Source: Paludibacteraceae bacterium (GTDB lineage Bacteria; Bacteroidota; Bacteroidia; Bacteroidales; Paludibacteraceae). Taken from it: a stretch of DNA of 64,000 bases. The DNA lies in assembly GCA_017478725.1 (NCBI GenBank), contig JAFVDD010000051.1, forward strand, positions 1-64,000, given 5' to 3'. This document shows positions 1-8,051 of this stretch, piece by piece. The notes under the pieces were generated by a model that had not been told where the DNA came from, did no database searches, and saw nothing but the letters and a program-made list of their open reading frames with translations. Position numbers and translations under genes: made by a program. Each line of letters starts with the position of its first letter. Positions within the stretch are counted from its first letter, which is position 1.

Positions 1-78
1 GCGAAGGAGAAGGAGAAGGAGAAGGGGAAAGAAGACGGAGAAAGCAGAGGGATGAAAGACAAGGAGAATAAGATTTAA
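1..78 (+). CDS. C-terminal tail of a Lys/Glu-rich ORF (partial)
   Basis: The window opens inside an open frame that ends at a TAA at 76-78. The visible 25 residues are almost entirely Lys, Glu, Gly and Asp, coded by a GAGAAG hexamer-like repeat in the first 28 bases. Nothing upstream is visible, so the product cannot be named. The stop lies 5 bases before the ATG of the next gene, which suggests one transcript. The frame could also be open by chance because of the purine repeat. Confidence 0.4.
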   Translation, partial: AKEKEKEKGKEDGESRGMKDKENKI

Positions 79-83
79 GAGAT

Positions 84-773
84 ATGTTTTGGATTATCGG
101 AGCGGCGCTGGCGCCGGTGGTACTGTTGTTTATTTATATTTTAGTGAAGGACATGAAGCAGCCTGAGCCGCTGAGGTGGCTGCTGAAAGCCATGTGTTAC
201 GGTGCACTGGCAGGGTTGCTGGTGATTGCTGTGCTGACGCCTGTGCCGAAGATTGAAGTGACGGGTTGGGTGACGGCTTTTCTGAATGCGTTTCTGATGG
301 CCGGTATTCCCGAGGAGAGCGCCAAGCTGCTGATGCTGTGGCTGTTGCTGCGGAGCAATCCCTATTACGACGAGCGGCTGGACGGCATTGTTTATGCCGC
401 GTGTATCGGGCTGGGTTTCGCGGCGCTGGAGAACGTGGGGTATCTGATGCGTGGCATGGAGGACGGCAGCTGGGTATCCATAGGCATCAGCCGTGCGCTG
501 TTCGCCGTGCCGGGGCATTTCTTTTTCGGCGTGTTGATGGGATTTTTCTATGCTCAGGCAACGTTCGGGAAGCCGGAGTTGCGTCGCGCACGATTGTTCA
601 TGGCGTGGTTTATGCCGATGCTGGCTCACGGGCTGTACGACGGCGTTCTGATGAGCATGGGCACGGTACACAATTCCGTGGCAGGGCTACTGATGATTGT
701 GTTTTTCGCCGGGTTCAACAGGCTGCGGAAGTACAGCGTGGAGCTGATAGAGAAGCATCAAAAAAGCGCCTGA
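84..773 (+). CDS. prsW: PrsW-family intramembrane metalloprotease
   Basis: A 229-residue polytopic membrane protein with about seven hydrophobic segments. It carries the PrsW/CPBP-like motif set within membrane segments: a Glu pair in PEESAK (Glu77-Glu78), GFAALENVGY, His145 in PGHFFFGVLMG and HGLYD (His182, Asp186). These are the presumed metal-binding and catalytic residues. In Bacillus, PrsW cleaves an anti-sigma factor; the substrate here is unknown and no anti-sigma gene is adjacent. The ATG at 84 follows the preceding stop by 5 bases. The last codons and the stop form part of a terminator hairpin. Confidence 0.85.
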   Translation: MFWIIGAALAPVVLLFIYILVKDMKQPEPLRWLLKAMCYGALAGLLVIAVLTPVPKIEVTGWVTAFLNAFLMAGIPEESAKLLMLWLLLRSNPYYDERLDGIVYAACIGLGFAALENVGYLMRGMEDGSWVSIGISRALFAVPGHFFFGVLMGFFYAQATFGKPELRRARLFMAWFMPMLAHGLYDGVLMSMGTVHNSVAGLLMIVFFAGFNRLRKYSVELIEKHQKSA

Positions 774-792
774 GGGGGGCGCTTTTTTGATG
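756..792 (+). terminator. Intrinsic terminator overlapping the prsW stop
   Basis: A perfect 15-bp inverted repeat (756-770 with 778-792) with a 7-base loop. The arms are CATCAAAAAAGCGCC and its complement, so both strands have an A-run before and a T-run after the G+C core. It could end transcription from either side. The TGA stop of the protease lies in the loop. Confidence 0.85.
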
Positions 793-804
793 GGAGGAGG
801 GGGG

Positions 805-870
805 CTAGCTGACTAGCTCACTAGCTGACTAGGGCAGGGAGGCAAGGCAACTAGCTAACTAGCTGACTAG
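805..870. repeat. 8-bp tandem repeat CTAGCTNA in two blocks
   Basis: CTAG occurs at 805, 813, 821, 829 and again at 851, 859, 867, always 8 bp apart inside each block. The unit is CTAGCTGA, CTAGCTCA or CTAGCTAA. The two blocks are separated by a GGCAAGGC-containing spacer that recurs at 870. The array lies between the terminator and the 3' end of the convergent Spy-like gene. Confidence 0.85.
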
Positions 871-889
871 GCAAGGCGATATGCGAGGG

Positions 890-1336
890 TTAGTTGCGGA
901 AGTCGCCGCGTCGGGATTGCGGAGCATCGCCTCGGCGGAAGTCGCCTTTGCGGGTATCACCGCGTTTGGCTTGCGGAGCATCGCCGCGCTTGTGCTTCGG
1001 GCCGTGGTAGCGGATAGCCGTCTCTGCCTGACGCTCGTTGAGACCGTCCTTGACAAACTGCTTCTGATATTTCTCTGCCAGCTTCATCTGCTCGGCCTTG
1101 AACTCGCGGTAGGTCTTGGCGAACTTTTCCGTCTGTTCATCGCTCAGATACAGCTCTTTGCTCAGATGCTTGATATCATGCTCGATAGATGCTTCGCGGA
1201 GTTTCTTGCACTCGTCTTTCGACATTTTCCGTTCCTTCTGAACTTTCTTGCCTTCGGCTTTTTGTACCTTGGCTTCCTGCGCACTGATGTTAGCCGCGAG
1301 GATGGCGCCCAGCGCCAGAACTAATAGCTTTTTCAT
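890..1336 (-). CDS. Spy/CpxP-like periplasmic protein with RGD-rich tail
   Basis: A 148-residue protein with an Sec signal peptide (MKKLLVLALGAILAANISAQ). The middle is charged and helical and contains LSDEQTEKF, similar to the LTxxQ-type repeats of Spy/CpxP/Bacteroidota 'DUF4890-like' periplasmic proteins. The last 33 residues are low complexity and contain RGD four times within KRGDAP/RRGDF-type repeats. Family assignment is tentative, because the helical core is short. It is convergent with prsW and divergent from the GH3 gene. I found no clear promoter box upstream of its ATG. Confidence 0.55.
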   Translation of the reverse strand: MKKLLVLALGAILAANISAQEAKVQKAEGKKVQKERKMSKDECKKLREASIEHDIKHLSKELYLSDEQTEKFAKTYREFKAEQMKLAEKYQKQFVKDGLNERQAETAIRYHGPKHKRGDAPQAKRGDTRKGDFRRGDAPQSRRGDFRN

Positions 1337-1516
1337 ACTCTAATGAGGATTTAATAATGTAACAATCTGCCCGTTGGGGCCAAAATATTTGTGAGCTCAC
1401 CGAGTATGAAACAAAGACCGTGCCAAACGTGTCAGAGTGCCGGCGCAGGTTCAGGGCAAGCAAGCTTGCGTTTATAGACAGCAAAATGCAAATAATTCTT
1501 TTTTTTCGCGCCAAGA

Positions 1517-1548
1517 TTTGCATATATGCAGAAAAAGTTGTATCTTTG
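1517..1548 (+). promoter_or_regulatory. Promoter of the GH3 gene
   Basis: TTTG at 1517-1520, exactly 20 bp, then TATCTTTG at 1541-1548: the Bacteroidota -33/-7 arrangement. The upstream box is the start of the dyad TTTGCATATATGCAG. The predicted 5' leader before the ATG at 1638 is about 85 bases. Confidence 0.85.
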
Positions 1549-1570
1549 CAGCAAACTTGAGAGAAATCAG

Positions 1571-1591
1571 TTATCAGCCGTCAGCCATCAG
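1571..1591 (+). repeat. 7-bp repeat (TTATCAG CCGTCAG CCATCAG) in the leader
   Basis: Three adjoining heptamers of the form YNRTCAG lie in the GH3 leader. The same string TTATCAGCCATCAG (one unit fewer) occurs inside the menA gene at 50561-50574. Confidence 0.6.
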
Positions 1592-1637
1592 AAGAGAGAA
1601 ACAGGTCTGACCATGCTGAAAGCCCAAAACGACACTT

Positions 1638-3974
1638 ATGAAAAAACACATTTTCTTAGGCATTCTTTGTTCCGCCTTATGCCTGGCGGCATGTACGCAT
1701 CGTTCGGAAGATGCGGAAATGAACCGTTTCGTTGACCATTTGATGGCTAAAATGACGATCGAGGAGAAGCTCGGTCAGTTGAGTATGCCCGCTGCGGGCG
1801 AGATAGTGACCGGCTCGGCGCAGTCGTCCAACGTAGCGGAGAAAATCCGCAACGGGCAAGTGGGCGCGCTGCTGAACCTCAAAGGTGCGAGCCGCATCAT
1901 GGAGTTGCAGAAGATAGCAGTGGAAGAGAGCCGTTTGGGTATTCCGTTGATTTTCTGTATGGATGTCATTCACGGCTATGAGACCGTCTATCCTATTCCG
2001 TTGGCGCTCTCCTGCTCCTGGGACATGGAGGGTATCCGTCAGTCGGCGTCTGTAGCCGCTTGTGAGGCGAGTGCGGACGGTATCAGTCTGACTTTCTCGC
2101 CGATGCTGGATGTGTGCCACGACGCCCGCTGGGGCCGCATCAGCGAGGGTAACGGCGAGGATCCGTACCTGGGCAGCCGCATCGCCGAGATGATGGTTCG
2201 CGGCTACCAGGGCGACGACCTGCAGAACGACCATACCATCATGGCGTGTATGAAGCATTTTGCGCTGTACGGCGCACCTTACGCCGGACGCGAATACAGC
2301 ACGGTGGATATGTCCCGCTATACGATGTTCAACGAATACATGCAGCCGTACCAAGCCGCTGTGAAAGCGGGCGTCGGTTCCTGCATGGCGTCGTTCAACA
2401 CCGTGGACGGTATTCCTTCGCACGGCAACCGCTGGCTGCTGACGGAGGTGCTGCGCAACCAGTGGGGATTCAAAGGCTTTGTGATGGCTGATTACACGGG
2501 CGTGGAAGAGATATGGGACAACGGAGGAGCCGCTGACAAGACGGAAGCCGGCATCATCTCGCTGCACGCAGGCAACGACATGGATATGGTGTCGGAGGTG
2601 TTCCCGAATTTAGGCGAGGCGTACCGTGCCGGCCGTGTGGATATCAAGGATATTGACCGTGCCTGCCGGCTGGTGCTGGAGGCGAAATACAAATTAGGCC
2701 TTTTCGAGGATCCGTACCGGTATTGCGATCCTGAGCGCAGGGACAAAGAGATTCTCTGCGACGCGCACCGCGCTCATGCCCGCCGGATGGCACGTGAGTC
2801 GATGGTGCTTCTCAAGAACGACAAGCAGGTGCTGCCGCTTCAGAAAAAAGGCACTATCGCCCTTATCGGTCCGCTTGCCGACACCCGTCCGAACATGTCG
2901 GGCACATGGGCAGTGGCGGCCGTGCCGGAGTGCTACAAGACTATCAAAGAGGGCTTGGAAGACGCGCTGAAGGGCACCGGCGCAAGGTTGCTGTACGCCA
3001 AGGGGTGCAACCTGATGTATGACGCCGAAGCGGAAGCTATCGGCACGATGTTCGGCCGCGAGATGCGGGACAACCGATCAGTGGAGGCGATGCGCGCCGA
3101 GGCGTTGGTGGCAGCCCGCAAAGCGGATGTGATCATTCTGGCGATGGGTGAGGCAAGCGAGATGAGCGGTGAGTGTTCCAGCCGCGTCGATATCGAGACA
3201 CCGGACGCGCAGCATGACCTGATGGTAGAACTGAAGAAACTGAACAAGCCGATGGTGCTGCTGCATTTCGCAGGCCGTCCGACGGTGCTCAATTGGGAGA
3301 CCGAGCACGTGGATGCCATCTTAGAGGACTGGTTCTGCGGTTCGGAGACCGCCGACGCCGCAGCCGACCTGCTTTTCGGCGATTACAGTCCGAGCGGCCG
3401 TCTGACCACCTCGATGCCCCGCCACGTAGGCCAGTTGCCGTATTCGTACCGCCAGTTCAAGACCTCGCGTCCTATGCCGGAAGACGAGAACGGACATGTG
3501 CAAGACGGTTTCTTGAAGTTCCTGACCTGCTACGCCGACGTGAAGAGTTCGCCGCTCTACCCGTTTGGTTACGGCCTGAGTTACACGACTTTTGATTACT
3601 CGGATATCACCCTTTCCGCTCAGGAAGCCAAGGTAGGCGAGTCTGTTGTCGCCCAAGTGACGGTGACCAACAGCGGCACGATGGCGGCTGACGAAGTGGT
3701 GCAGCTCTATATACGCGACATGGTAGCGATGCCGGTTCGTCCGATGAAAGAGCTACGCGGCTTCGAGCGTATTCATCTGGAGCCCGGCGAGAGCCGCGAG
3801 GTGGCGTTCACGATTGACAACGAGGTGCTGGGCTATTACAAGGTGGATATCAGCAAAGGCATGGACCAGCAACGAATAACCGAGGACAACTTTGTTGTTG
3901 ACCCCGGTCAGTTCCGCATCATGATCGGCCATGACTCAGAAGAATTGAAGATGGCGATGCTGACGCTACACTAA
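1638..3974 (+). CDS. GH3 beta-glucosidase lipoprotein, probable beta-1,2-glucosidase
   Basis: A 778-residue GH3 enzyme with a lipoprotein signal (LCLAAC, Cys19). Order: (beta/alpha)8 domain, alpha/beta sandwich, and a C-terminal fibronectin-III-like domain (EVVQLYIRD, PVRPMKELRGFERI). The nucleophile Asp is near residue 285 in GFVMADYTG. The candidate acid/base Glu lies in SEMSGE near 508-512. Length fits BglX-type enzymes (about 750-770). It is convergent with, and abuts, an operon holding two GH144 genes. From memory, the Bacteroides thetaiotaomicron GH3 enzyme of a beta-1,2-glucan locus (BT_3567) has that linkage specificity, so I infer cleavage of sophoro-oligosaccharides here. Another beta-glucoside is possible. 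Confidence 0.9.
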   Translation: MKKHIFLGILCSALCLAACTHRSEDAEMNRFVDHLMAKMTIEEKLGQLSMPAAGEIVTGSAQSSNVAEKIRNGQVGALLNLKGASRIMELQKIAVEESRLGIPLIFCMDVIHGYETVYPIPLALSCSWDMEGIRQSASVAACEASADGISLTFSPMLDVCHDARWGRISEGNGEDPYLGSRIAEMMVRGYQGDDLQNDHTIMACMKHFALYGAPYAGREYSTVDMSRYTMFNEYMQPYQAAVKAGVGSCMASFNTVDGIPSHGNRWLLTEVLRNQWGFKGFVMADYTGVEEIWDNGGAADKTEAGIISLHAGNDMDMVSEVFPNLGEAYRAGRVDIKDIDRACRLVLEAKYKLGLFEDPYRYCDPERRDKEILCDAHRAHARRMARESMVLLKNDKQVLPLQKKGTIALIGPLADTRPNMSGTWAVAAVPECYKTIKEGLEDALKGTGARLLYAKGCNLMYDAEAEAIGTMFGREMRDNRSVEAMRAEALVAARKADVIILAMGEASEMSGECSSRVDIETPDAQHDLMVELKKLNKPMVLLHFAGRPTVLNWETEHVDAILEDWFCGSETADAAADLLFGDYSPSGRLTTSMPRHVGQLPYSYRQFKTSRPMPEDENGHVQDGFLKFLTCYADVKSSPLYPFGYGLSYTTFDYSDITLSAQEAKVGESVVAQVTVTNSGTMAADEVVQLYIRDMVAMPVRPMKELRGFERIHLEPGESREVAFTIDNEVLGYYKVDISKGMDQQRITEDNFVVDPGQFRIMIGHDSEELKMAMLTLH

Positions 3975-5576
3975 TCAGTAGGTAAAGCCGAGTTTGTCTA
4001 ATCCGCTTCGGACGTCTTGATCCTGCATAAACAGGTTCCAGATGAGTCCGGAGCGGTAATTTTCTATCATAACAACAATAGGTCCCTGGTCGATGGCGAT
4101 GTAGGAGCGTGCGAACCAGCGTGAGGGGAGGTTGAACGCGTCGTAGAAGCCATATTCGCCCCAGAGCCGGTCTCCGAGCGTGTAGTAAAAATAACGCAGG
4201 GCAGCCAGGCTCTCGCCGGGTGTATAGGGCATGGAAGCGAGTGCGGCTGTGGGAGCCGTGGTGCCGTTGTCGTTCGTTGGCGAAGTAGCCGAATAACCGC
4301 CGGGTATATCGCTGGCGGTGAGTCCCCAATGGGCTTGCGAGGCGTCAGCCGGTTGCTCGCGATGAGAAAGCGAGTAGGCATAGTTGATGCGTGCGTGCGC
4401 GCTGTTCTGCTCCCCGTAGTGCGCATATTCGTCGCTCAGGTTCGTCGGATTGAGCCCGAGGAACGAGTAATGGGCGAAGAACATCGGTCCGCCCTTCTCC
4501 GCCCCGAGCGGAAGGGGGATGTCGTAGTATTTTTTGCCGTTACGTATAGCGCCGTTGCGTGCCCAGCCCTCGGTATAGACCGTCCTGCCGATGGGATGTG
4601 TAGGCGAGGAGGCGGCGAGGACATAGACGATCAGTCCCTCATTCCATCCTCTTACGGGCATGTTCATCGCCCATTCGTAATCAGGACTCCAATGCCAATA
4701 GAGCATGTCCTGTCCGTCTTGCTGAAACCAAGTCCAGTCCACGCCTTCCCAAATGGTGGTTATCTTGTCGCGCAACGCCGTCTCTTCGGGTGAAGCGCCA
4801 GAGAAATATTGCCGCAACACCAGCAGACCTTCTATCAGGAAGGCTGTCTCTACGAGGTCAGCGCCGTTGTCTTTGGACGAGAAGGCGATAGCTTTGCCCG
4901 TTGCTCCATTCAGCCAATGCGGATAAGCGCCATGGAAACGCTCGGCTTGGTTGGAAAGAAAATCCACCACTTTGGTGCAATGCGAAAGAGCCTCCGTTCG
5001 CGTGATAAATCCCCGCTCTACCGCCACGGGGAAGGCAGCCAGACCGAAACCGCTACCGCCCGTAGTCACCACATCGGAGGAAGAATTGCGCTCACGCGCC
5101 AGTCCCGAAACGGGATGCGCGAAATCATAGAAATAGCGGAACGTACGCGCTTGCACCAGCGTGAGCAATTCGTCGTCGCTGATAAGGGGGAACTTAGGCG
5201 CCGGGTCATAGGGGGTAGTGAACTTGTAGGTAAAATCGTCCACGATGCGTACGCCCAGATTGTTGCCGCTATCAAAATAGAAAGTATAGGCGGTGAAGTA
5301 CGGCAAAGCCTGCTTCAGCGCGAGAATCAAATTGCTGCCTTGCACGGAAGCGTCATAGACAAAGCCGGCGTTCGGGTTCAGGCGTACGGCGGATGGGGCG
5401 AACTGCCGGATGTCGAGTTGTGCATTCTGGCCGAATGAGACGATGACGGAGTCCAGCCCTTGGGAGAGCGAGACGGAAGCGACGGTGACTTTCCGCGCAC
5501 GCGTGTCGGGTGTGTTCTGCGGCTGACAGGCGATCAGCGACAGCAGGATAGCAGATAGCAAAGCAAGGCGTTTCAT
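3975..5576 (-). CDS. GH144-like endo-beta-1,2-glucanase with N-terminal Ig-like domain
   Basis: A 533-residue lipoprotein (signal ending LSLIAC). Residues about 25-115 look like an immunoglobulin-type beta domain. From about 120 on it matches the family once called 'glucoamylase' (COG5368) and now GH144: FRYFYDFAHPVSGLARERN, VTTGGSGFGLAAF, GADLVETAFLIEGLLVLRQYF, FAHYSFLGLNP, and AIDQGPIVVMIENYRSGLIWNLFM at the end. GH144 enzymes hydrolyse beta-1,2-glucans internally. It is the last gene of the SusCD operon. A hairpin sits just upstream of its ATG. A second, shorter homologue starts the operon. Confidence 0.85.
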   Translation of the reverse strand: MKRLALLSAILLSLIACQPQNTPDTRARKVTVASVSLSQGLDSVIVSFGQNAQLDIRQFAPSAVRLNPNAGFVYDASVQGSNLILALKQALPYFTAYTFYFDSGNNLGVRIVDDFTYKFTTPYDPAPKFPLISDDELLTLVQARTFRYFYDFAHPVSGLARERNSSSDVVTTGGSGFGLAAFPVAVERGFITRTEALSHCTKVVDFLSNQAERFHGAYPHWLNGATGKAIAFSSKDNGADLVETAFLIEGLLVLRQYFSGASPEETALRDKITTIWEGVDWTWFQQDGQDMLYWHWSPDYEWAMNMPVRGWNEGLIVYVLAASSPTHPIGRTVYTEGWARNGAIRNGKKYYDIPLPLGAEKGGPMFFAHYSFLGLNPTNLSDEYAHYGEQNSAHARINYAYSLSHREQPADASQAHWGLTASDIPGGYSATSPTNDNGTTAPTAALASMPYTPGESLAALRYFYYTLGDRLWGEYGFYDAFNLPSRWFARSYIAIDQGPIVVMIENYRSGLIWNLFMQDQDVRSGLDKLGFTY

Positions 5577-5587
5577 AGGGGAAAGAA

Positions 5588-5619
5588 ATACGCCTCCCCG
5601 AGCGTTCGAGGAGGCGTAT
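5588..5619 (-). other. Intercistronic hairpin before the distal GH144 gene
   Basis: Arms ATACGCCTCC (5588-5597) and GGAGGCGTAT (5610-5619) with a 12-base loop form a perfect 10-bp stem. Read on the minus strand the stem is followed by TTTCTTTCCCC and then the ATG of the GH144 gene. It could be a leaky terminator or an RNA-stabilising element that sets the ratio of SusCD/LamG to hydrolase. Confidence 0.7.
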
Positions 5620-5632
5620 GAAAGAATGTTGA

Positions 5633-6460
5633 TTAGTCAATTACCGTGATCTCAGCGTCGTACAATGCCTTAGCCTCCTCAGCAGTCAGCGCGATGTTGT
5701 ACAGACGAACCTCATCAAGGTCACCGTCGATGTCACCCATCCACTCGTCGGTAGCACCTTCCAGTGCTTTCTGACGCCACTGACCAAAGAGCAGCATTGT
5801 GCTTCTTGCGAAGTCGGTTACAGGACGATCAATAAAGTTGAAATGCAGCGACTCAACCGGAGCACCGTTAACATACATATCCAGTGTCTGGAGTGTATCG
5901 TCAACAATCTTGAACGAAGCTACGAGGTGAGTCCAACGACCAGCTACAAAAGCAGGATTCAAGCCAGGAACAGCCCACATGTCACCGTTGATAGCCACTT
6001 TAACTGCCAACGAGTCGGTATTGTCAGCACCGCCACGGTCGAGCACAAATGCCAACTGACCCCAGAAGTCCTCACTGTTGGTCAAACCGAAGAAATAAGG
6101 CGTCGGAGCCTGCGACTGCGGAACAGCCTGGTGTTTGAACCAGCAAGCGAAGGAGAAGTCTTTGAGTTCGTTAACGCCTTTGATAGAAGCTGCATCATAA
6201 ACCAACTCGTTCTTGGCAGCACCTTTGTAAGCCTGTCCGCGACGTCCCTTCTCGTAAGCAACGCCTGTACCGATGGTCTTCGGCTCAACATTGTTGATGA
6301 GCTCGGTGGGAGCACCGTCAAACGGGAAGTGAGCAATCAGGTTAGCCTGGCAAATGGTGGACGGATTAGTCTTTCCCTCGTACGGATCAACTTGTTTGGG
6401 TTGGCATGCAGTGAAGATGCCGGCTGCCAAAACGATAGCAGCAAAAAGAATCTTTTTCAT
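5633..6460 (-). CDS. LamG-like surface lipoprotein, probable glycan-binding protein of the PUL
   Basis: A 275-residue lipoprotein (signal ending GIFTAC). From about residue 40 to the end it has a LamG/concanavalin-like jellyroll pattern: LIAHFPFDG, DFSFACWFK, RWTHLVASFKIVDDTLQTLDMYVNG and the terminal GDLDEVRLYNIALTAEEAKALYD. No hydrolase residues are recognisable. Its place right after susD fits the surface glycan-binding protein (SGBP) slot of a PUL. Binding of beta-1,2-glucan is inferred from the neighbours only. Confidence 0.75.
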   Translation of the reverse strand: MKKILFAAIVLAAGIFTACQPKQVDPYEGKTNPSTICQANLIAHFPFDGAPTELINNVEPKTIGTGVAYEKGRRGQAYKGAAKNELVYDAASIKGVNELKDFSFACWFKHQAVPQSQAPTPYFFGLTNSEDFWGQLAFVLDRGGADNTDSLAVKVAINGDMWAVPGLNPAFVAGRWTHLVASFKIVDDTLQTLDMYVNGAPVESLHFNFIDRPVTDFARSTMLLFGQWRQKALEGATDEWMGDIDGDLDEVRLYNIALTAEEAKALYDAEITVID

Positions 6461-6548
6461 TGGATTTGATTTGTGTTTTGGTTGTGGTTCTGATTGTCAT
6501 AGGCAAATGCCCGATTGACCAAGCAGCAGAACCTATTAACTGCTTGTA

Positions 6549-8036
6549 TCAATATGTATAACCCGGTGTGGGGTCCAAGTTCGGATTGAGTTGGCGCTGC
6601 GCATGGGGAACAGGGAACACTTCGTTCTTATTCGCCTTGAAGCCGCATGGCCCCATAAACTCCACAGCCCTGCCTGTACGAACGAGGTCGAAGAAACGGT
6701 CTTCCTCCATACAGAGTTCGGCGCGGCGCTCGTCGTAGATATTCTCCAAGGTGGCAGCCACCGAAGGCAGCAGCACGCGGCCACGCACCTCATCCAGCGC
6801 CGATTGTGCGGTAGTGCCGGACGTAAACTCACCTGTTGCCCCATTGACCAGGTCCTCCGCCATAATCAGGAGAATCTCGGCATAACGGATGAGACGGATG
6901 TTGTAGTTGCGGCCGTAACTGTTCAAGCCCATGGTGTTATAGGAGCTCGGCGAATAGACCTTGCCGTTATAGACAGGGTTGGCGCAACCTACCATGATGC
7001 TGTCGCCATACTCGGTCACCGTTCCGCGATAGAGGAAGGCGGTTTTCATACGCTCCGTCTCGCCGCGGCCGGTCATGAACTGTATCAGGCTGTTGGACGG
7101 CACTTTGAATCCCCAGCCCTGCATGTTCGAAGGCTGGTTGTTGCGGGGTCCCTGATAGTAAGCGTAGTTCAGGTACGGTGCATCGCCGCTGGTCTGCCCG
7201 AGCGTGGAGCTCTGCGCCTCAAAGAGCGACTCTCGCGAGTTGTTGTTCTCCGTCAGGAACACATCGCGGTAGGTGGGCATCAAGCCGTAACGGCCGCTGG
7301 CGATGATCTTGTCACAGCAAAGGGCGGACTCGCTGTACTTATGGTCGTACAGATACACTTTGGCGAGGATGGCCAAGGCGGTGTAGTAGTTGATGCGGCC
7401 GTCATTGCCGGCGGGATAAGACTCGGGCAGCAGGGTCAAACACTCATTAAGCTCCTGCTCCGCAAAATCGTATATCTCGCGCACAGAAGCCTGCTTGAGG
7501 CTGTTCAGTTCCTCGGACGACATCGAATGGGTGATAAGGGGTACGCGGCCGAAGGCTTTGGCTAACATGAAATAGCTCCATGCACGCCATACACGCGCCT
7601 CGGCGGCGTACTGATGCGTCGAGGCTTTGAGTTCGTCCGTCTTCATCTCTGCTTCGAACTTAGGCATCTCTTCGATGGCGTAGTTGGCGGCAGAAACGAC
7701 ATTGTACAGATCCACCCAGTAGCTGTTGATCATATCGTTCTTCGGGGTGAAAGTGAACTCGTCTATCTCCTTTGCCGAGGGGCTGTCGGACGGAGTGGAC
7801 CCCTTATCGGAGTCGTCCGAACTGATCTCGCCCACTACCAGATAGTTGAACTCGAACAAACCGCGCGTCTGGGCATACACCGCCGAAACGGGTTTGTAGA
7901 TATTGTCCACTTTGGAGTGGTCGATACCGGTAGAAGGGAGCGAGCCCTCGGCTTCTATATTGAGAAAACTGTCGCAGGCACTGAATATGAAGGCTGCGCC
8001 TAAACAAATAACCAATGTTTTAAAAGTGTTTGTCAT
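6549..8036 (-). CDS. susD: SusD/RagB-family surface glycan-binding lipoprotein
   Basis: A 495-residue protein with a lipobox (FIFSAC, Cys20) followed by DSFLNIEAEG, typical of SusD. The N-terminal half holds the TPR-like helices (YAAEARVWRAWSYFMLAKAFGRVPLI, ALAILAKVYLYDHKYSESALCCDKII). The C-terminal ERRAELCMEEDRFFDLVRTGRAVEFM motif is a SusD hallmark. It starts 15 bases after the SusC stop. SusD lids the SusC transporter and captures oligosaccharide at the cell surface. Confidence 0.95.
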   Translation of the reverse strand: MTNTFKTLVICLGAAFIFSACDSFLNIEAEGSLPSTGIDHSKVDNIYKPVSAVYAQTRGLFEFNYLVVGEISSDDSDKGSTPSDSPSAKEIDEFTFTPKNDMINSYWVDLYNVVSAANYAIEEMPKFEAEMKTDELKASTHQYAAEARVWRAWSYFMLAKAFGRVPLITHSMSSEELNSLKQASVREIYDFAEQELNECLTLLPESYPAGNDGRINYYTALAILAKVYLYDHKYSESALCCDKIIASGRYGLMPTYRDVFLTENNNSRESLFEAQSSTLGQTSGDAPYLNYAYYQGPRNNQPSNMQGWGFKVPSNSLIQFMTGRGETERMKTAFLYRGTVTEYGDSIMVGCANPVYNGKVYSPSSYNTMGLNSYGRNYNIRLIRYAEILLIMAEDLVNGATGEFTSGTTAQSALDEVRGRVLLPSVAATLENIYDERRAELCMEEDRFFDLVRTGRAVEFMGPCGFKANKNEVFPVPHAQRQLNPNLDPTPGYTY

Positions 8037-8051
8037 AATACGGCCCTCCTG

